Below are positions 19,879 to 27,790 of a DNA stretch of 64,000 nucleotides, piece by piece; within the stretch, counting starts at the first letter, position 1; the number at the start of each line of letters is the position of its first letter. The notes under the pieces were generated by a model. It made no database searches. It saw only the letters and a program-made list of their open reading frames with translations, and was not told the origin of the DNA. This DNA is from Chimaeribacter arupi. Lineage in GTDB: Bacteria; Pseudomonadota; Gammaproteobacteria; Enterobacterales; Enterobacteriaceae. The DNA lies in NCBI RefSeq assembly GCF_002858805.1, contig NZ_PJZI01000029.1:1-64000 (forward strand). The letters are read 5' to 3'. Both the position numbers and the translations under genes were made by a program.

Positions 19879-19910
19879 CAGGTGCCGGTACGCCGGTGCC
19901 TGTTTTTTTT
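19879..19910 (+). terminator. Terminator after ydgJ
   Basis: CAGGTGCCGG and CCGGTGCCTG pair (with two wobbles) around a short loop and are followed by eight T residues. Confidence 0.8.
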
Positions 19911-19960
19911 GGGGCTGTGTGCGTTAAAGCGCGTTAATTTACGATGGAAGGGAATGTGTC

Positions 19961-20992
19961 ATGTCCTGGTTGCAACGTCTGCGGGTAGACACCTTTTTGC
20001 TGGTTCTGGTGGGGGTAGTGATCATCGCCTCCCTGTTCCCGTGTGAAGGCAACACCAAACTCTTTTTTGAATACCTGACCACCGCAGCGATTGCGCTGCT
20101 GTTCTTTATGCACGGCGCGAAGCTGTCACGCGAGGCGATTATCGCCGGGATGGGCCACTGGCGGCTGCATCTGGTGGTGTTCCTCAGCACCTTTGCCCTG
20201 TTCCCGCTGCTGGGGCTGGCGATGAAAGCGCTGGTGCCGGTGGGCATCCTGACGCCGACCGTTTACCTCGGCTTCCTGTACCTCTGTGCGCTGCCTGCCA
20301 CCGTGCAGTCGGCCATTGCCTTTACCTCGGTGGCGGGCGGGAACGTCGCGGCGGCGATTTGCAGCGCCTCTGCCTCCAGCATCCTCGGCGTGTTCCTGTC
20401 GCCGCTGCTGGTCGGCGCGCTGATGCAGACCCAGGACGGCGGCAACAGCCCGGACATCCTGCACGCCATTGAGTCGATCATCCTGCAACTGATGGTGCCG
20501 TTTGTGGTGGGCCACCTGTCGCGCCCGTTGATCGCCAACTGGGTGCAGCGCCACAAAAAGCTGGTGAACATCACTGACCGCTCCTCGATCCTGCTGGTGG
20601 TCTACACCGCGTTCAGTGCGGCGGTGGTGGAAGGGATCTGGCAGCAGATTGACGGCTGGTCACTGCTGTCGATTCTGGTGATGTCGCTGGTGCTGCTGGC
20701 GATTGTGCTGGTGATCAACACCTGGGCCGCGCGGCTGCTGAAGTTCAGCACGGCCGATGAGATAACCATTGTGTTCTGCGGCTCCAAGAAAAGCCTGGCG
20801 AACGGCATCCCGATGGCCAACGTGCTGTTCCCGGTGGCGGCGGTCGGCGCGATGGTGCTGCCGCTGATGATTTTCCACCAGGTGCAGCTGATGGTCTGTT
20901 CGGTGCTGGCCGCCCGCTATGCGCGCCGTACCGCGGCAGAGCAGGCTGCCGCCGCCCCGGCACCGGCGGTGAAAAGCCCGGCGCGCCGTTAA
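19961..20992 (+). CDS. yfeH: Bile acid:sodium symporter family protein, YfeH-like
   Basis: 343 residues with about ten membrane helices, in the SBF-like branch of the bile acid:sodium symporter family (PF13593), to which Escherichia coli YfeH belongs. Typical segments are FFMHGAKLSREAI, ALPATVQSAIAFTSVAGGN and the helix pair around FCGSKKSLANGIPMA. The transported solute is unknown. The C-terminus is an alanine-proline-rich tail whose last codons and stop fall in a short tandem repeat (20976-21043). It stands alone between two terminators, with GGAAGGGA before its ATG. Confidence 0.85.
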   Translation: MSWLQRLRVDTFLLVLVGVVIIASLFPCEGNTKLFFEYLTTAAIALLFFMHGAKLSREAIIAGMGHWRLHLVVFLSTFALFPLLGLAMKALVPVGILTPTVYLGFLYLCALPATVQSAIAFTSVAGGNVAAAICSASASSILGVFLSPLLVGALMQTQDGGNSPDILHAIESIILQLMVPFVVGHLSRPLIANWVQRHKKLVNITDRSSILLVVYTAFSAAVVEGIWQQIDGWSLLSILVMSLVLLAIVLVINTWAARLLKFSTADEITIVFCGSKKSLANGIPMANVLFPVAAVGAMVLPLMIFHQVQLMVCSVLAARYARRTAAEQAAAAPAPAVKSPARR

Positions 20993-21043
20993 CGCTCTTC
21001 TCATAGCGCGCCATTAACACGACTCGCCCGGCGCGCCGTTAAC
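20976..21043 (+). repeat. 25-bp tandem repeat across the yfeH stop codon
   Basis: The 18-mer GCCCGGCGCGCCGTTAAC occurs at 20976-20993 and again at 21026-21043, with a diverged copy at 21003-21018 exactly half-way. The first copy contains the yfeH stop codon; the others repeat it, so the array may have arisen by slippage. Each unit has an AscI-like GGCGCGCC palindrome or its variant. Confidence 0.8.
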
Positions 21044-21054
21044 CCCTTTCTCCC

Positions 21055-21078
21055 GGCGGGGGCCTTTCCCGCCATTTT
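21055..21078 (+). terminator. Terminator after yfeH
   Basis: GGCGGG pairs with CCCGCC around a seven-base loop, followed by ATTTTT. Confidence 0.7.
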
Positions 21079-21188
21079 TGTGCCAGAAAGAGGCTGAACC
21101 AGACCCTCCTTTGTGGTTGGGCCGGGCTGGCGATGCCGGGCAACCGGAGCCGGGGGAGAGGCCAGCGCGGCTATCCTCCGGCCGGCGG

Positions 21189-22298
21189 CTAAATATCGAG
21201 GTCCACCCACAGGGCGGCATGGTCAGACCCGGCGTTGATCGGCTCTTTGATCTCCGGGTAGGCCTCCCATTTCACCGGGCGGACGCCGGGCCACATGCCT
21301 TTGCGCAGCACGCCGCCCGCTTTCACCTTATCCCACAGTGCCGGTGACAGCAGGATATAGTCGAGCTTGTTATCCGCGTTGCAGTTGCCCCAGGTGCCGG
21401 GATAGCCGCCCTGATCGAACGCCGGGTGGGTGAAGGCGTCACGCAGATCCGTCTCTTTCAGCAACGGGGCCAGCGGGTCACTCTCCGGCGTGTCGTTGAA
21501 ATCCCCGACAATCGCGATCAGCGGGTGGCCTTCGCCGATCCGCTGCTGGTAAATCGCCTTGATCCGCTCTGCCTGCCGGCGTCGGCGGGCATCTGAACTG
21601 CCTTTGCTGCCGTAACCTTTACTTTTCAGGTGGTTGACCAGCACCCACAGCGTTTCGCCGGAGGCCAGCGGGATGCTGTATTCCGGGCAGTCACGCGAGA
21701 AGACCAGCGCCTCGCCGTCGCGGTCATCCACGTGGCTGCGCATCTCGCCGATCGGGTAGTCCGGGCCGGTCATCAGCCCGACATCAATGCCGCGCGTGTC
21801 GTTGCCGTCGATCACCATCACATGGCGGAACGGCTCACCGCCCATCGCCCTCACGATCTCCTGGTTAAACGCTGCCAGCGACGGGCGGCTCTCCGCCTCA
21901 ATCACCGCCAGGATGTCGGTTTGCAGGTCAATCATCACTTTGGCGGTGACGCGCATCGCAATTTCATCCACCGGCTCCTCGATAAGCTCCAGCGAGCCGA
22001 CCCAGTCCGCACGCCCCCCGGCCGTGATCTCCAGGCCCCCGGCCCGCGGGCGTTTCAGCAACGCGCCGTGGTTGCGCCGCAGAATCACAAACGGGCCGGT
22101 GTCTGAACGCTCCAGCCCCAGATCCTTCATCAGCGACACCATTTTTTTCTTCATCGCGTCGGTGTAGGTGATCTCGCCCAGCAGCTCATTCAGGGCGGCG
22201 AATTTCTCCAGCACCGGCTTGCCTTTGCTCCAGCCGGTCTGGTCCATGACCGCGGCGCGGTCGAACAGGTTTTCCACGTTATACGATGCAAGACGCAT
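21189..22298 (-). CDS. Endonuclease/exonuclease/phosphatase-family protein
   Basis: 369 residues of the EEP (DNase I-like) fold. The conserved metal and catalytic motifs are in order: SYNVENLFD at the N-terminus, the acidic AVIEAESRPSL, VLVNHLKSKGYG, VGDFNDTPESDPL, NKLDYILLSP and the terminal GSDHAALWVDLD. The substrate could be a nucleic acid, a phosphoinositide-like compound or a phosphodiester; sequence alone does not tell. There is no signal peptide, so it should act in the cytoplasm. An AGGAGAAGG site supports the ATG. It is read away from add and is probably transcribed alone. Confidence 0.85.
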   Translation of the reverse strand: MRLASYNVENLFDRAAVMDQTGWSKGKPVLEKFAALNELLGEITYTDAMKKKMVSLMKDLGLERSDTGPFVILRRNHGALLKRPRAGGLEITAGGRADWVGSLELIEEPVDEIAMRVTAKVMIDLQTDILAVIEAESRPSLAAFNQEIVRAMGGEPFRHVMVIDGNDTRGIDVGLMTGPDYPIGEMRSHVDDRDGEALVFSRDCPEYSIPLASGETLWVLVNHLKSKGYGSKGSSDARRRRQAERIKAIYQQRIGEGHPLIAIVGDFNDTPESDPLAPLLKETDLRDAFTHPAFDQGGYPGTWGNCNADNKLDYILLSPALWDKVKAGGVLRKGMWPGVRPVKWEAYPEIKEPINAGSDHAALWVDLDI

Positions 22299-22418
22299 AG
22301 CCTTCTCCTGTGTTGCGCTGCTTTCAGCGTAGTCAGGGCAGGCGGTTTTACCAGCAGGGGGAGGCGGAATCAGAAAAGGGCGGGCAGGGGCGCAGGCGGG
22401 GAGCCTGCGCCGGGGGGC

Positions 22419-23420
22419 TTAGCGGGCGCTGACTTTATCGCGCAGTGCCTGTTTTTCGGCGTCGCTGATAAACGCCATCGTCAGGCCGTTCTCCTGCGCC
22501 TGGCGGATCTCCGCGGCCGTCAGCCCGGCTTGCGGGGCCGCGACCTGGTACTCGTGCGGCAGTTCAATGCCCTGGACGGCCGGGTCATCGGTGTTGATCG
22601 AGGCCAGCACGCCGTGGCGCAGGAAGGTGGCCAGCGGGTGTGCGGCCAGCGAGGAGACGGTGCTGGTCTGGATGTTGGAGGTCAGGCAGGATTCGATGCC
22701 GATCTGATGCGCCGCGAGGAAATCCATCAGCGCCGGGTCTTCCACCGCTTTCACGCCGTGGCCGATGCGCTCTGCGCCCAGTTCACGGATCGCCTGCCAG
22801 ATGCTGTCCGGCCCGGCGGCTTCCCCGGCGTGCACGGTGATGCGCAGCCCGGCGTCACGTGCGCGGGTGAAGTGGCTGAGGAACAGGCTGCCGGGGAAAC
22901 CGAGCTCATCCCCGGCCAGATCCAGCGCGGTGATGCCGTCGCGGTTGGCCAGCAGGCCGTCCAGTTCACGCAGGCAGGCCTCTTCGCCAAAGGTGCGGCT
23001 CATGATGCCGATCAGCCGCACGTCAGTGCCGGCATCACGGCTGCCGGCACGCACGCCGTCAATCACCGCCTCGACCACACCCTCGACCGGCAGGTTGTGG
23101 GTCATCGCCATGTAACCCGGTGAGAAACGCAGCTCGGCGTAGTGGATGCCGGCCCTGGCGGCGTCTTCCACGTTTTCATAGGCGATGCGGCGGCACGCGT
23201 CCAGCGAGCCGAGCACCGCCACGCCCAGATCCAGCTTTTGCAGGAAACTCACCAGATCCGGTTCATTTTTCATGACCTGCACATGCGGGCGCAGCGCCTC
23301 CAGCTCATTGGCCGGCAGGGGGTGGTTGAACTGGCGGCCCAGTTCCAGGATGGTTTGTGCACGGATGTTGCCGTCAAGGTGGCGGTGGATATCAGTCAGG
23401 GGCAGGCGGGGATCAATCAT
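22419..23420 (-). CDS. add: Adenosine deaminase
   Basis: Add hydrolyses adenosine and deoxyadenosine to inosine and deoxyinosine in purine salvage. The 333-residue length equals Escherichia coli Add. Zinc-binding and catalytic residues are in [25 protein letters not shown] and [22 protein letters not shown] is also conserved. I used the ATG at 23420 ([10 protein letters not shown]), preceded by TAAGAG, instead of an in-frame extension to 23465. The neighbourhood ydgJ-add-mal matches Escherichia coli, with several genes inserted here. It may feed the same purine pool as guaD and xdh further right. Confidence 0.97.
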   Translation of the reverse strand: MIDPRLPLTDIHRHLDGNIRAQTILELGRQFNHPLPANELEALRPHVQVMKNEPDLVSFLQKLDLGVAVLGSLDACRRIAYENVEDAARAGIHYAELRFSPGYMAMTHNLPVEGVVEAVIDGVRAGSRDAGTDVRLIGIMSRTFGEEACLRELDGLLANRDGITALDLAGDELGFPGSLFLSHFTRARDAGLRITVHAGEAAGPDSIWQAIRELGAERIGHGVKAVEDPALMDFLAAHQIGIESCLTSNIQTSTVSSLAAHPLATFLRHGVLASINTDDPAVQGIELPHEYQVAAPQAGLTAAEIRQAQENGLTMAFISDAEKQALRDKVSAR

Positions 23421-23574
23421 GATGTGCACTCTTAGGTCAGTAAACCGTGATAGGTAAAAGTGCATATCAGTATAAAAACAAATGGATGAAAATTTCCATC
23501 AGGTTGCAGTAGAAAGTGACGATAATCACATTATTGCGTGCTGCATCGCATTTCTCTGCAACCTGTTCCGGCGG

Positions 23575-24672
23575 TTATTTCACCAATGACGCCGTTTCTG
23601 TGATGTTAACCGGTATACCTTCCGCCAGAAAAACACCGTTACGGCCACTGCGTTTGACGTGGTAGAGCGCGTGGTCTGCGTTGCGCAACCATTCATGGAT
23701 CGACGCGGCGTCACCGGCCGGGGCAATGCCGATGCTCACCGAACAGTGGAACGTGGCGGACGCGGGCAAGCGGATACGGGCGATTTTCTCTCGCAACCTC
23801 TCTGCCAGCATCAGGATGCGCGTATCATCGGCGTTGCGCACAATCACCCCCAGCTCATCGCCGCCGAAACGGGCAGGGATATCCTCCAGCCCGACCTCTT
23901 TGCGCAGCAGCGCGGAGATCTCCGCCAGCAGGAAATCCCCGGTTTCATGGCCGAAGGTATCGTTGACCTGCTTGAAGTGGTCAACATCCAGGATCATCAG
24001 GTAGGCGGCGCTCTCACCGCGCCGGGTGCGCAACAGCTCACTCTCCAGCCGCCGTTCAAACAACCGGCGGTTAGGGATTTGCAAACCGGGGTCCATCAGG
24101 GCGATCCGCTCCAGCTCGCGGTTTTTGCTGCGCAGGCTCAGGGTCAGATGGTATGACACCGCGCTGAGCGCCAGGATATAGCAGGTGGCCAGCGGCAGGG
24201 TCAGCCACACGGTCAGCGTGCTGAACGTGAGGTGCAGCGGCATCCCAGCGGCCGTCCAGACCAGCAGGAACGCCGCGAAAAAGGCCGCCAGCGCCGGTTT
24301 CAGCTGCGGCCAGCCGCCCGCCGAGTAGCGGTCAGCCGCCAGGATCGCCATGATAATCAGCGAAGGGACGGGGCTTAAGCCCATCAGCGCCACCCACACC
24401 CCGCCGAAAGCGGCGTCCAGGGTCAAATGGCGGCGCTCCCGGCCTATCGGGTCCGGGGCTGCGCGCGCCAGCCGGTAAGCCACCACGGGCCAGACAAAAG
24501 CATTCACCCCCAACAGGATACAGAAATCCTGATGGCTTTTTATCGCCAGCAGCACCGACAGGATCGGGATAAAGCATAAGAAGGTACCCAACTGACGCAT
24601 GATAAACATCCGGCGCACAAACCGGAGAGCACGTAACGTCAGGTGACTGTCGTCAGGGGAGTAATAGTTCAT
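23575..24672 (-). CDS. MASE2-domain diguanylate cyclase with GGDEL motif
   Basis: 365 residues. The N-terminal half (about 15-180) has several membrane helices with LRFVRR and the VWPVVAYRLA segment typical of the MASE2 sensor, as in Escherichia coli DgcC (AdrA). The C-terminal half is a GGDEF domain making cyclic di-GMP. The signature reads RFGGDEL (residues 270-274) with Leu for Phe, and the usual DGLTGLPNRR motif is DPGLQIPNRR. The allosteric RxxD site is replaced by GLED, so product inhibition is probably absent. Activity is likely but not certain. The ATG has no good ribosome site; the MASE2 start still favours it. Confidence 0.85.
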   Translation of the reverse strand: MNYYSPDDSHLTLRALRFVRRMFIMRQLGTFLCFIPILSVLLAIKSHQDFCILLGVNAFVWPVVAYRLARAAPDPIGRERRHLTLDAAFGGVWVALMGLSPVPSLIIMAILAADRYSAGGWPQLKPALAAFFAAFLLVWTAAGMPLHLTFSTLTVWLTLPLATCYILALSAVSYHLTLSLRSKNRELERIALMDPGLQIPNRRLFERRLESELLRTRRGESAAYLMILDVDHFKQVNDTFGHETGDFLLAEISALLRKEVGLEDIPARFGGDELGVIVRNADDTRILMLAERLREKIARIRLPASATFHCSVSIGIAPAGDAASIHEWLRNADHALYHVKRSGRNGVFLAEGIPVNITETASLVK

Positions 24673-24873
24673 GGGGGGACAACGTAGCAGGAAGGTAACA
24701 GGCAGTTTACCGGTTTTTTAACAGAAACCAGATCATATTTTGCGAATTTTCTTATAGGAACAACGCGATGCCTGTGGCGCTTTTCCGGCTTTTATCAGGC
24801 AGGAAAGCATGTTATGCGGGAAAGCAGGAAACCGGGCCGCCGTGGCCGCCCGGTGATGGCCGGAAAAAACCGG
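24673..24873. other. Gap between the cyclase gene and yfaZ
   Basis: About 200 bases. It holds the putative promoter of the cyclase gene at the left and a GC-rich hairpin at 24831-24854 (ACCGGGC pairing with GCCCGGT) that probably ends yfaZ transcription. I see no gene. Confidence 0.45.
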
Positions 24874-25419
24874 TCAGAAACGCAGGGAGGCGCCAACGTA
24901 AGGGCCGTCAACCAGGACGTTGTCCTTGCGGCCGCCCTTGTTGTCCAGCTCAACGTACTGGTAACCCACACGCAGGTTCAGCAGGGAGATCGGCGTGAAG
25001 CTCAGGCCGCCGGAGGCTTCCTGATAGTTGTCCAGATGGTCGGAGAACGCTTCCGGCGCGTAGTAGTACTCGCCATACAGGCCCCACATGTTGTTGAAGC
25101 TGTATTGTGCACCGGCACCCACGGCCACGCCGAAGCCGTCTTTACCGTCTTCCGGGTGGGTGAACAGGGCTTTGGCCGTCGGGGCCACACGCAGCGGGCC
25201 GGCATCAATGTTGTAGCCCAGCGCCACGCCGGTGGTGCTGCCGTCGTGATCGCTGCGCAGCCAGTTACCTTTCAGGAACAGGCCGGGGGAGGTAGTGCCC
25301 AGGCCCACATTCAGGTTGGTGTTGTGTTCACCCACATCCACGCTGCCTTCGATGGCCTGCGCAGCACCGCTCATCAGCACCAGGCTGACCACACTCCCGG
25401 TAACAAGTTGCTTAAACAT
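24874..25419 (-). CDS. yfaZ: YfaZ-family outer membrane protein
   Basis: 181 residues with a signal peptide cut after AQA at residue 22. The mature part consists of alternating polar and aromatic segments such as LYGEYYYAPEAF and LRVGYQYVEL, and ends in ASLRF, with the terminal Phe used by the beta-barrel assembly machinery. This fits the YfaZ family of small outer membrane barrels, whose role is unknown. It is a single-gene unit; AAGGGAG precedes the ATG. A 306-base gap with a FNR-type palindrome lies upstream, though nearer the divergent DUF1275 gene. Confidence 0.88.
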   Translation of the reverse strand: MFKQLVTGSVVSLVLMSGAAQAIEGSVDVGEHNTNLNVGLGTTSPGLFLKGNWLRSDHDGSTTGVALGYNIDAGPLRVAPTAKALFTHPEDGKDGFGVAVGAGAQYSFNNMWGLYGEYYYAPEAFSDHLDNYQEASGGLSFTPISLLNLRVGYQYVELDNKGGRKDNVLVDGPYVGASLRF

Positions 25420-25761
25420 ACTTCCACTCCCTTAAGGACAATAAATAACGGCGGAAAGGGTAAACAGCCGGGGCAGGACAGACAACGTTATTCAGTAACA
25501 TTTACGTAATAATATGTTTCATTAAAGGAAATGTTGCCGTTAATCCGCCTGATGATCGCGCGTACGCACCGGGCCGGGCGGGCATCTTTACATTTCTCGA
25601 TAAAAAACTGCGACAACTTGATAAATGAAAGTAAATGTAACAAATTGATCTAGATCAATTTTTGCTCGCCGCCTCACAGACCCGCTGCCAGGTTATATGC
25701 TGTAGGGAGCATCGCCGTTTGCAGGATGCCTTGTCCAAAACATGAGATAACGGGTGGTAAT
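25420..25761. other. Divergent control region yfaZ / DUF1275 gene
   Basis: About 340 bases, with an AT-rich middle. The only sharp signal is the 20-bp perfect palindrome at 25642-25661 described separately. The part near yfaZ has scattered ATTAAAGGAAATG-like sequence with no operator I can name. An in-frame ATG at 25726 could extend the DUF1275 gene into this region. Confidence 0.5.
25645..25658. promoter_or_regulatory. FNR-type box
   Basis: TTGATctagATCAA matches the FNR consensus TTGAT-N4-ATCAA at every defined base and sits in a 20-bp perfect palindrome. It also resembles a CRP site core (TGATCTAGATCA). It lies about 110 bases before the GTG start at 25762. Confidence 0.7.
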
Positions 25762-26493
25762 GTGCTGATAAAAAAGAAGCGGGTGAGATCGCATACGGAA
25801 GATCGTTATCTGGCGCTGGTGCTGGCCACCACGGCAGGCATATTGAACGCGATGGCGTTGGGGGCGTTTGGTTTTTTTCCCTCCCACATGACCGGCAACG
25901 CCTCACAGATTTCCAGTGAAGTGTCGAGTTCTGACCTTAACGATTTGGTGTTTCTGGCGGTGCTGATTACCGCCTTTGTGATTGGGTCGGCCAGCGCCCG
26001 TTTTGTGGTGGACGCCGGTTTGCGCAATAAAATACGCACCATTTACTGCTTTGTGATTCTGGCGGAAGGGGTGGCGCTGACCCTGACGTCGGTGTTTGAG
26101 GCGATGCGCTACTCGCCGCACAATAACCGCGAGATCCTGGTGTTGCTGGGCTTCCTGATGGGCATCCACAACTCCACCTCCACGCAGATCTCCAATGGCC
26201 GGGTACGCTCAACCCACATCACCGGCACCCTGACGGACGCCGGTATCGCGCTCGGCTCCTTTGTCTCCTCATTGATAACCCGCGCCGCGCCGGACGACCG
26301 CCGCCCGCACAAGAAACAGCTGAACACGCACCTGACCACCGTGTTCTCCTTCCTCTCAGGCTGTATCGCCGGCCTGTTGCTGTTCAAGGAGTTCGGCTTT
26401 AATGCGATGACCATGCTGGGGATTTTCCTGGTGGGGGTGGCATTGTTGTCGCTGGTGGATACCCTGCGCACCGCGCGCAAGAGCCTCTATTGA
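25762..26493 (+). CDS. DUF1275 (YoaK-type) membrane protein
   Basis: 243 residues with about six membrane helices. DUF1275 motifs are present: TAGILNAMALGAFGFFPSHMTGNASQ at the N-terminus, where SHMTGN is the family signature, and STHITGTLTDAGIALG in the middle. The function of the family is unknown; some members are proposed transporters. I favour the GTG at 25762, preceded by GGGTGG, giving MLIKKKRVRS; an in-frame ATG at 25726 would add 12 residues but lies too close to its ribosome site. A near-perfect anaerobic-type operator lies upstream, hinting at oxygen-dependent expression. Confidence 0.85.
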   Translation: MLIKKKRVRSHTEDRYLALVLATTAGILNAMALGAFGFFPSHMTGNASQISSEVSSSDLNDLVFLAVLITAFVIGSASARFVVDAGLRNKIRTIYCFVILAEGVALTLTSVFEAMRYSPHNNREILVLLGFLMGIHNSTSTQISNGRVRSTHITGTLTDAGIALGSFVSSLITRAAPDDRRPHKKQLNTHLTTVFSFLSGCIAGLLLFKEFGFNAMTMLGIFLVGVALLSLVDTLRTARKSLY

Positions 26494-26514
26494 TCCTTGG
26501 GGGATACCCTTAAC

Positions 26515-26542
26515 AAAAAGCCGCCCGCAGGCGGCTTTTTTT
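26515..26542. terminator. Bidirectional terminator between the DUF1275 gene and malY
   Basis: AAAAAGCCGCC and GGCGGCTTTTTTT form a six-bp GC stem with a four-base loop and A/T runs on both sides. It overlaps the malY stop. Confidence 0.93.
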
Positions 26543-27737
26543 ATCGTCCGGCCGTGTCAGGCGGGGGGAGCAAAGTGGTGATGGCGTTAATCAGGGCCGT
26601 GATGCCGGCGTCCAGCTTGCTGTGCGGGCAGCCCACATTCAGCCGCAGGAAACCGGCACCCTCTGCGCCATAGGTGGTGCCCGCCATGATCGCGACGCGC
26701 TCCTGCTCAATCAGTACCTGCTGGAGCTGCTGGTCATCCAGCGCCAGCGGCCGCAGATCGAGCCAGGCGAGGTAGGTGGCCTGCGGCGGCTGCCAGTTAA
26801 GCTGTGGGAACGCGCTGTTGAGCCGCGCTGCCAGGTGCCGCAGGTTCCCCGCCAGATAGCGGCGCAGGTCATCCAGCCACGGCGCACCCTCCCGGTAAGC
26901 GGCAATGTGTGCCACCAGCGCCAGCACCGCAGGGGAGGAGAGGCCGTCACGCCCTTTCAGGTGCGCCAGGTAAGCCTCACGCGTGACGTTGTCACTGATA
27001 AAGCCATAGGCACCGGTCAGCGCCGGGATATTGAAGGATTTCGAGGCGGAGGTCAGCAGTGCCCACGGCGTGCGCGCCACCTGTGGCCAGGGCAGGTGGC
27101 GGTTGTCGCCCCAGACCATATCCATATGGATTTCATCGCTGATCACCCGCACGCCGTGGCGTTCACACAGCCGTGCCATCTGCTGCAATTCGTCCGCCTG
27201 CCAGACTTTGCCGGTCGGGTTATGCGGGCTGCACAGCAGCAGGATTTTGCATTCCGGCCGCGCCAGCAGCGCCTCCAGGTGGGCCATATCGGCTCGCCAG
27301 GTGACGTTGTCACGAGTGAGCGGGCAGGCCAGTACCTGCCGTTGGTTGCCTTCAATCGCCTTGTAAAAGGCATCATAGGCAGGGGTGTGGATCACCACGC
27401 CCTCACCGGGCGCTGACCAGAGCCGGATAAGTTCGGCCACCATATAGATAACTGACGGGCCGTACACCGCCATCCGGGTATCGACAGGGGTGTCAAAGCG
27501 CGACTGATACCAGTGGCGCAGTGCGCCGAGGAAATCCTCATGCTGCCAGCGGCTGTAGCCCAGTACGCCGTGTGCTAGCCGCTGTTGCAGGGCGGCCAGC
27601 ACACAGGGTGCGGTGGGGAAATCCATGTCTGAGATGGTAAACGGCAGCAGGTCTGCCCGGCCGAAGCGGTCGGCAACAAAGTCCCACTGCGTGCACCAGG
27701 TGCCGTGCCGGTCAACCGGGGTAGAAAAATCAACCAT
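26541..27737 (-). CDS. malY: Cystathionine beta-lyase / maltose regulon modulator MalY
   Basis: 398 residues of the PLP-dependent aminotransferase fold. In Escherichia coli MalY has beta-C-S lyase activity and also binds and represses MalT. The PLP lysine is in TSASKSFNIPAL; LCSPHNPTGKVW and DEIHMDM are the other cofactor contacts. The length is close to Escherichia coli MalY (390). It lies 53 bases after malX in the same operon, under the MalI operator upstream of malX. An AAAGGAAAGGG ribosome site supports the ATG. Confidence 0.94.
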   Translation of the reverse strand: MVDFSTPVDRHGTWCTQWDFVADRFGRADLLPFTISDMDFPTAPCVLAALQQRLAHGVLGYSRWQHEDFLGALRHWYQSRFDTPVDTRMAVYGPSVIYMVAELIRLWSAPGEGVVIHTPAYDAFYKAIEGNQRQVLACPLTRDNVTWRADMAHLEALLARPECKILLLCSPHNPTGKVWQADELQQMARLCERHGVRVISDEIHMDMVWGDNRHLPWPQVARTPWALLTSASKSFNIPALTGAYGFISDNVTREAYLAHLKGRDGLSSPAVLALVAHIAAYREGAPWLDDLRRYLAGNLRHLAARLNSAFPQLNWQPPQATYLAWLDLRPLALDDQQLQQVLIEQERVAIMAGTTYGAEGAGFLRLNVGCPHSKLDAGITALINAITTLLPPPDTAGR

Positions 27738-27790
27738 ATCCCTTTCCTTTGTTCTTGGCGTCAGCGGGGCGGTCAGGCCGCCCCATGACG

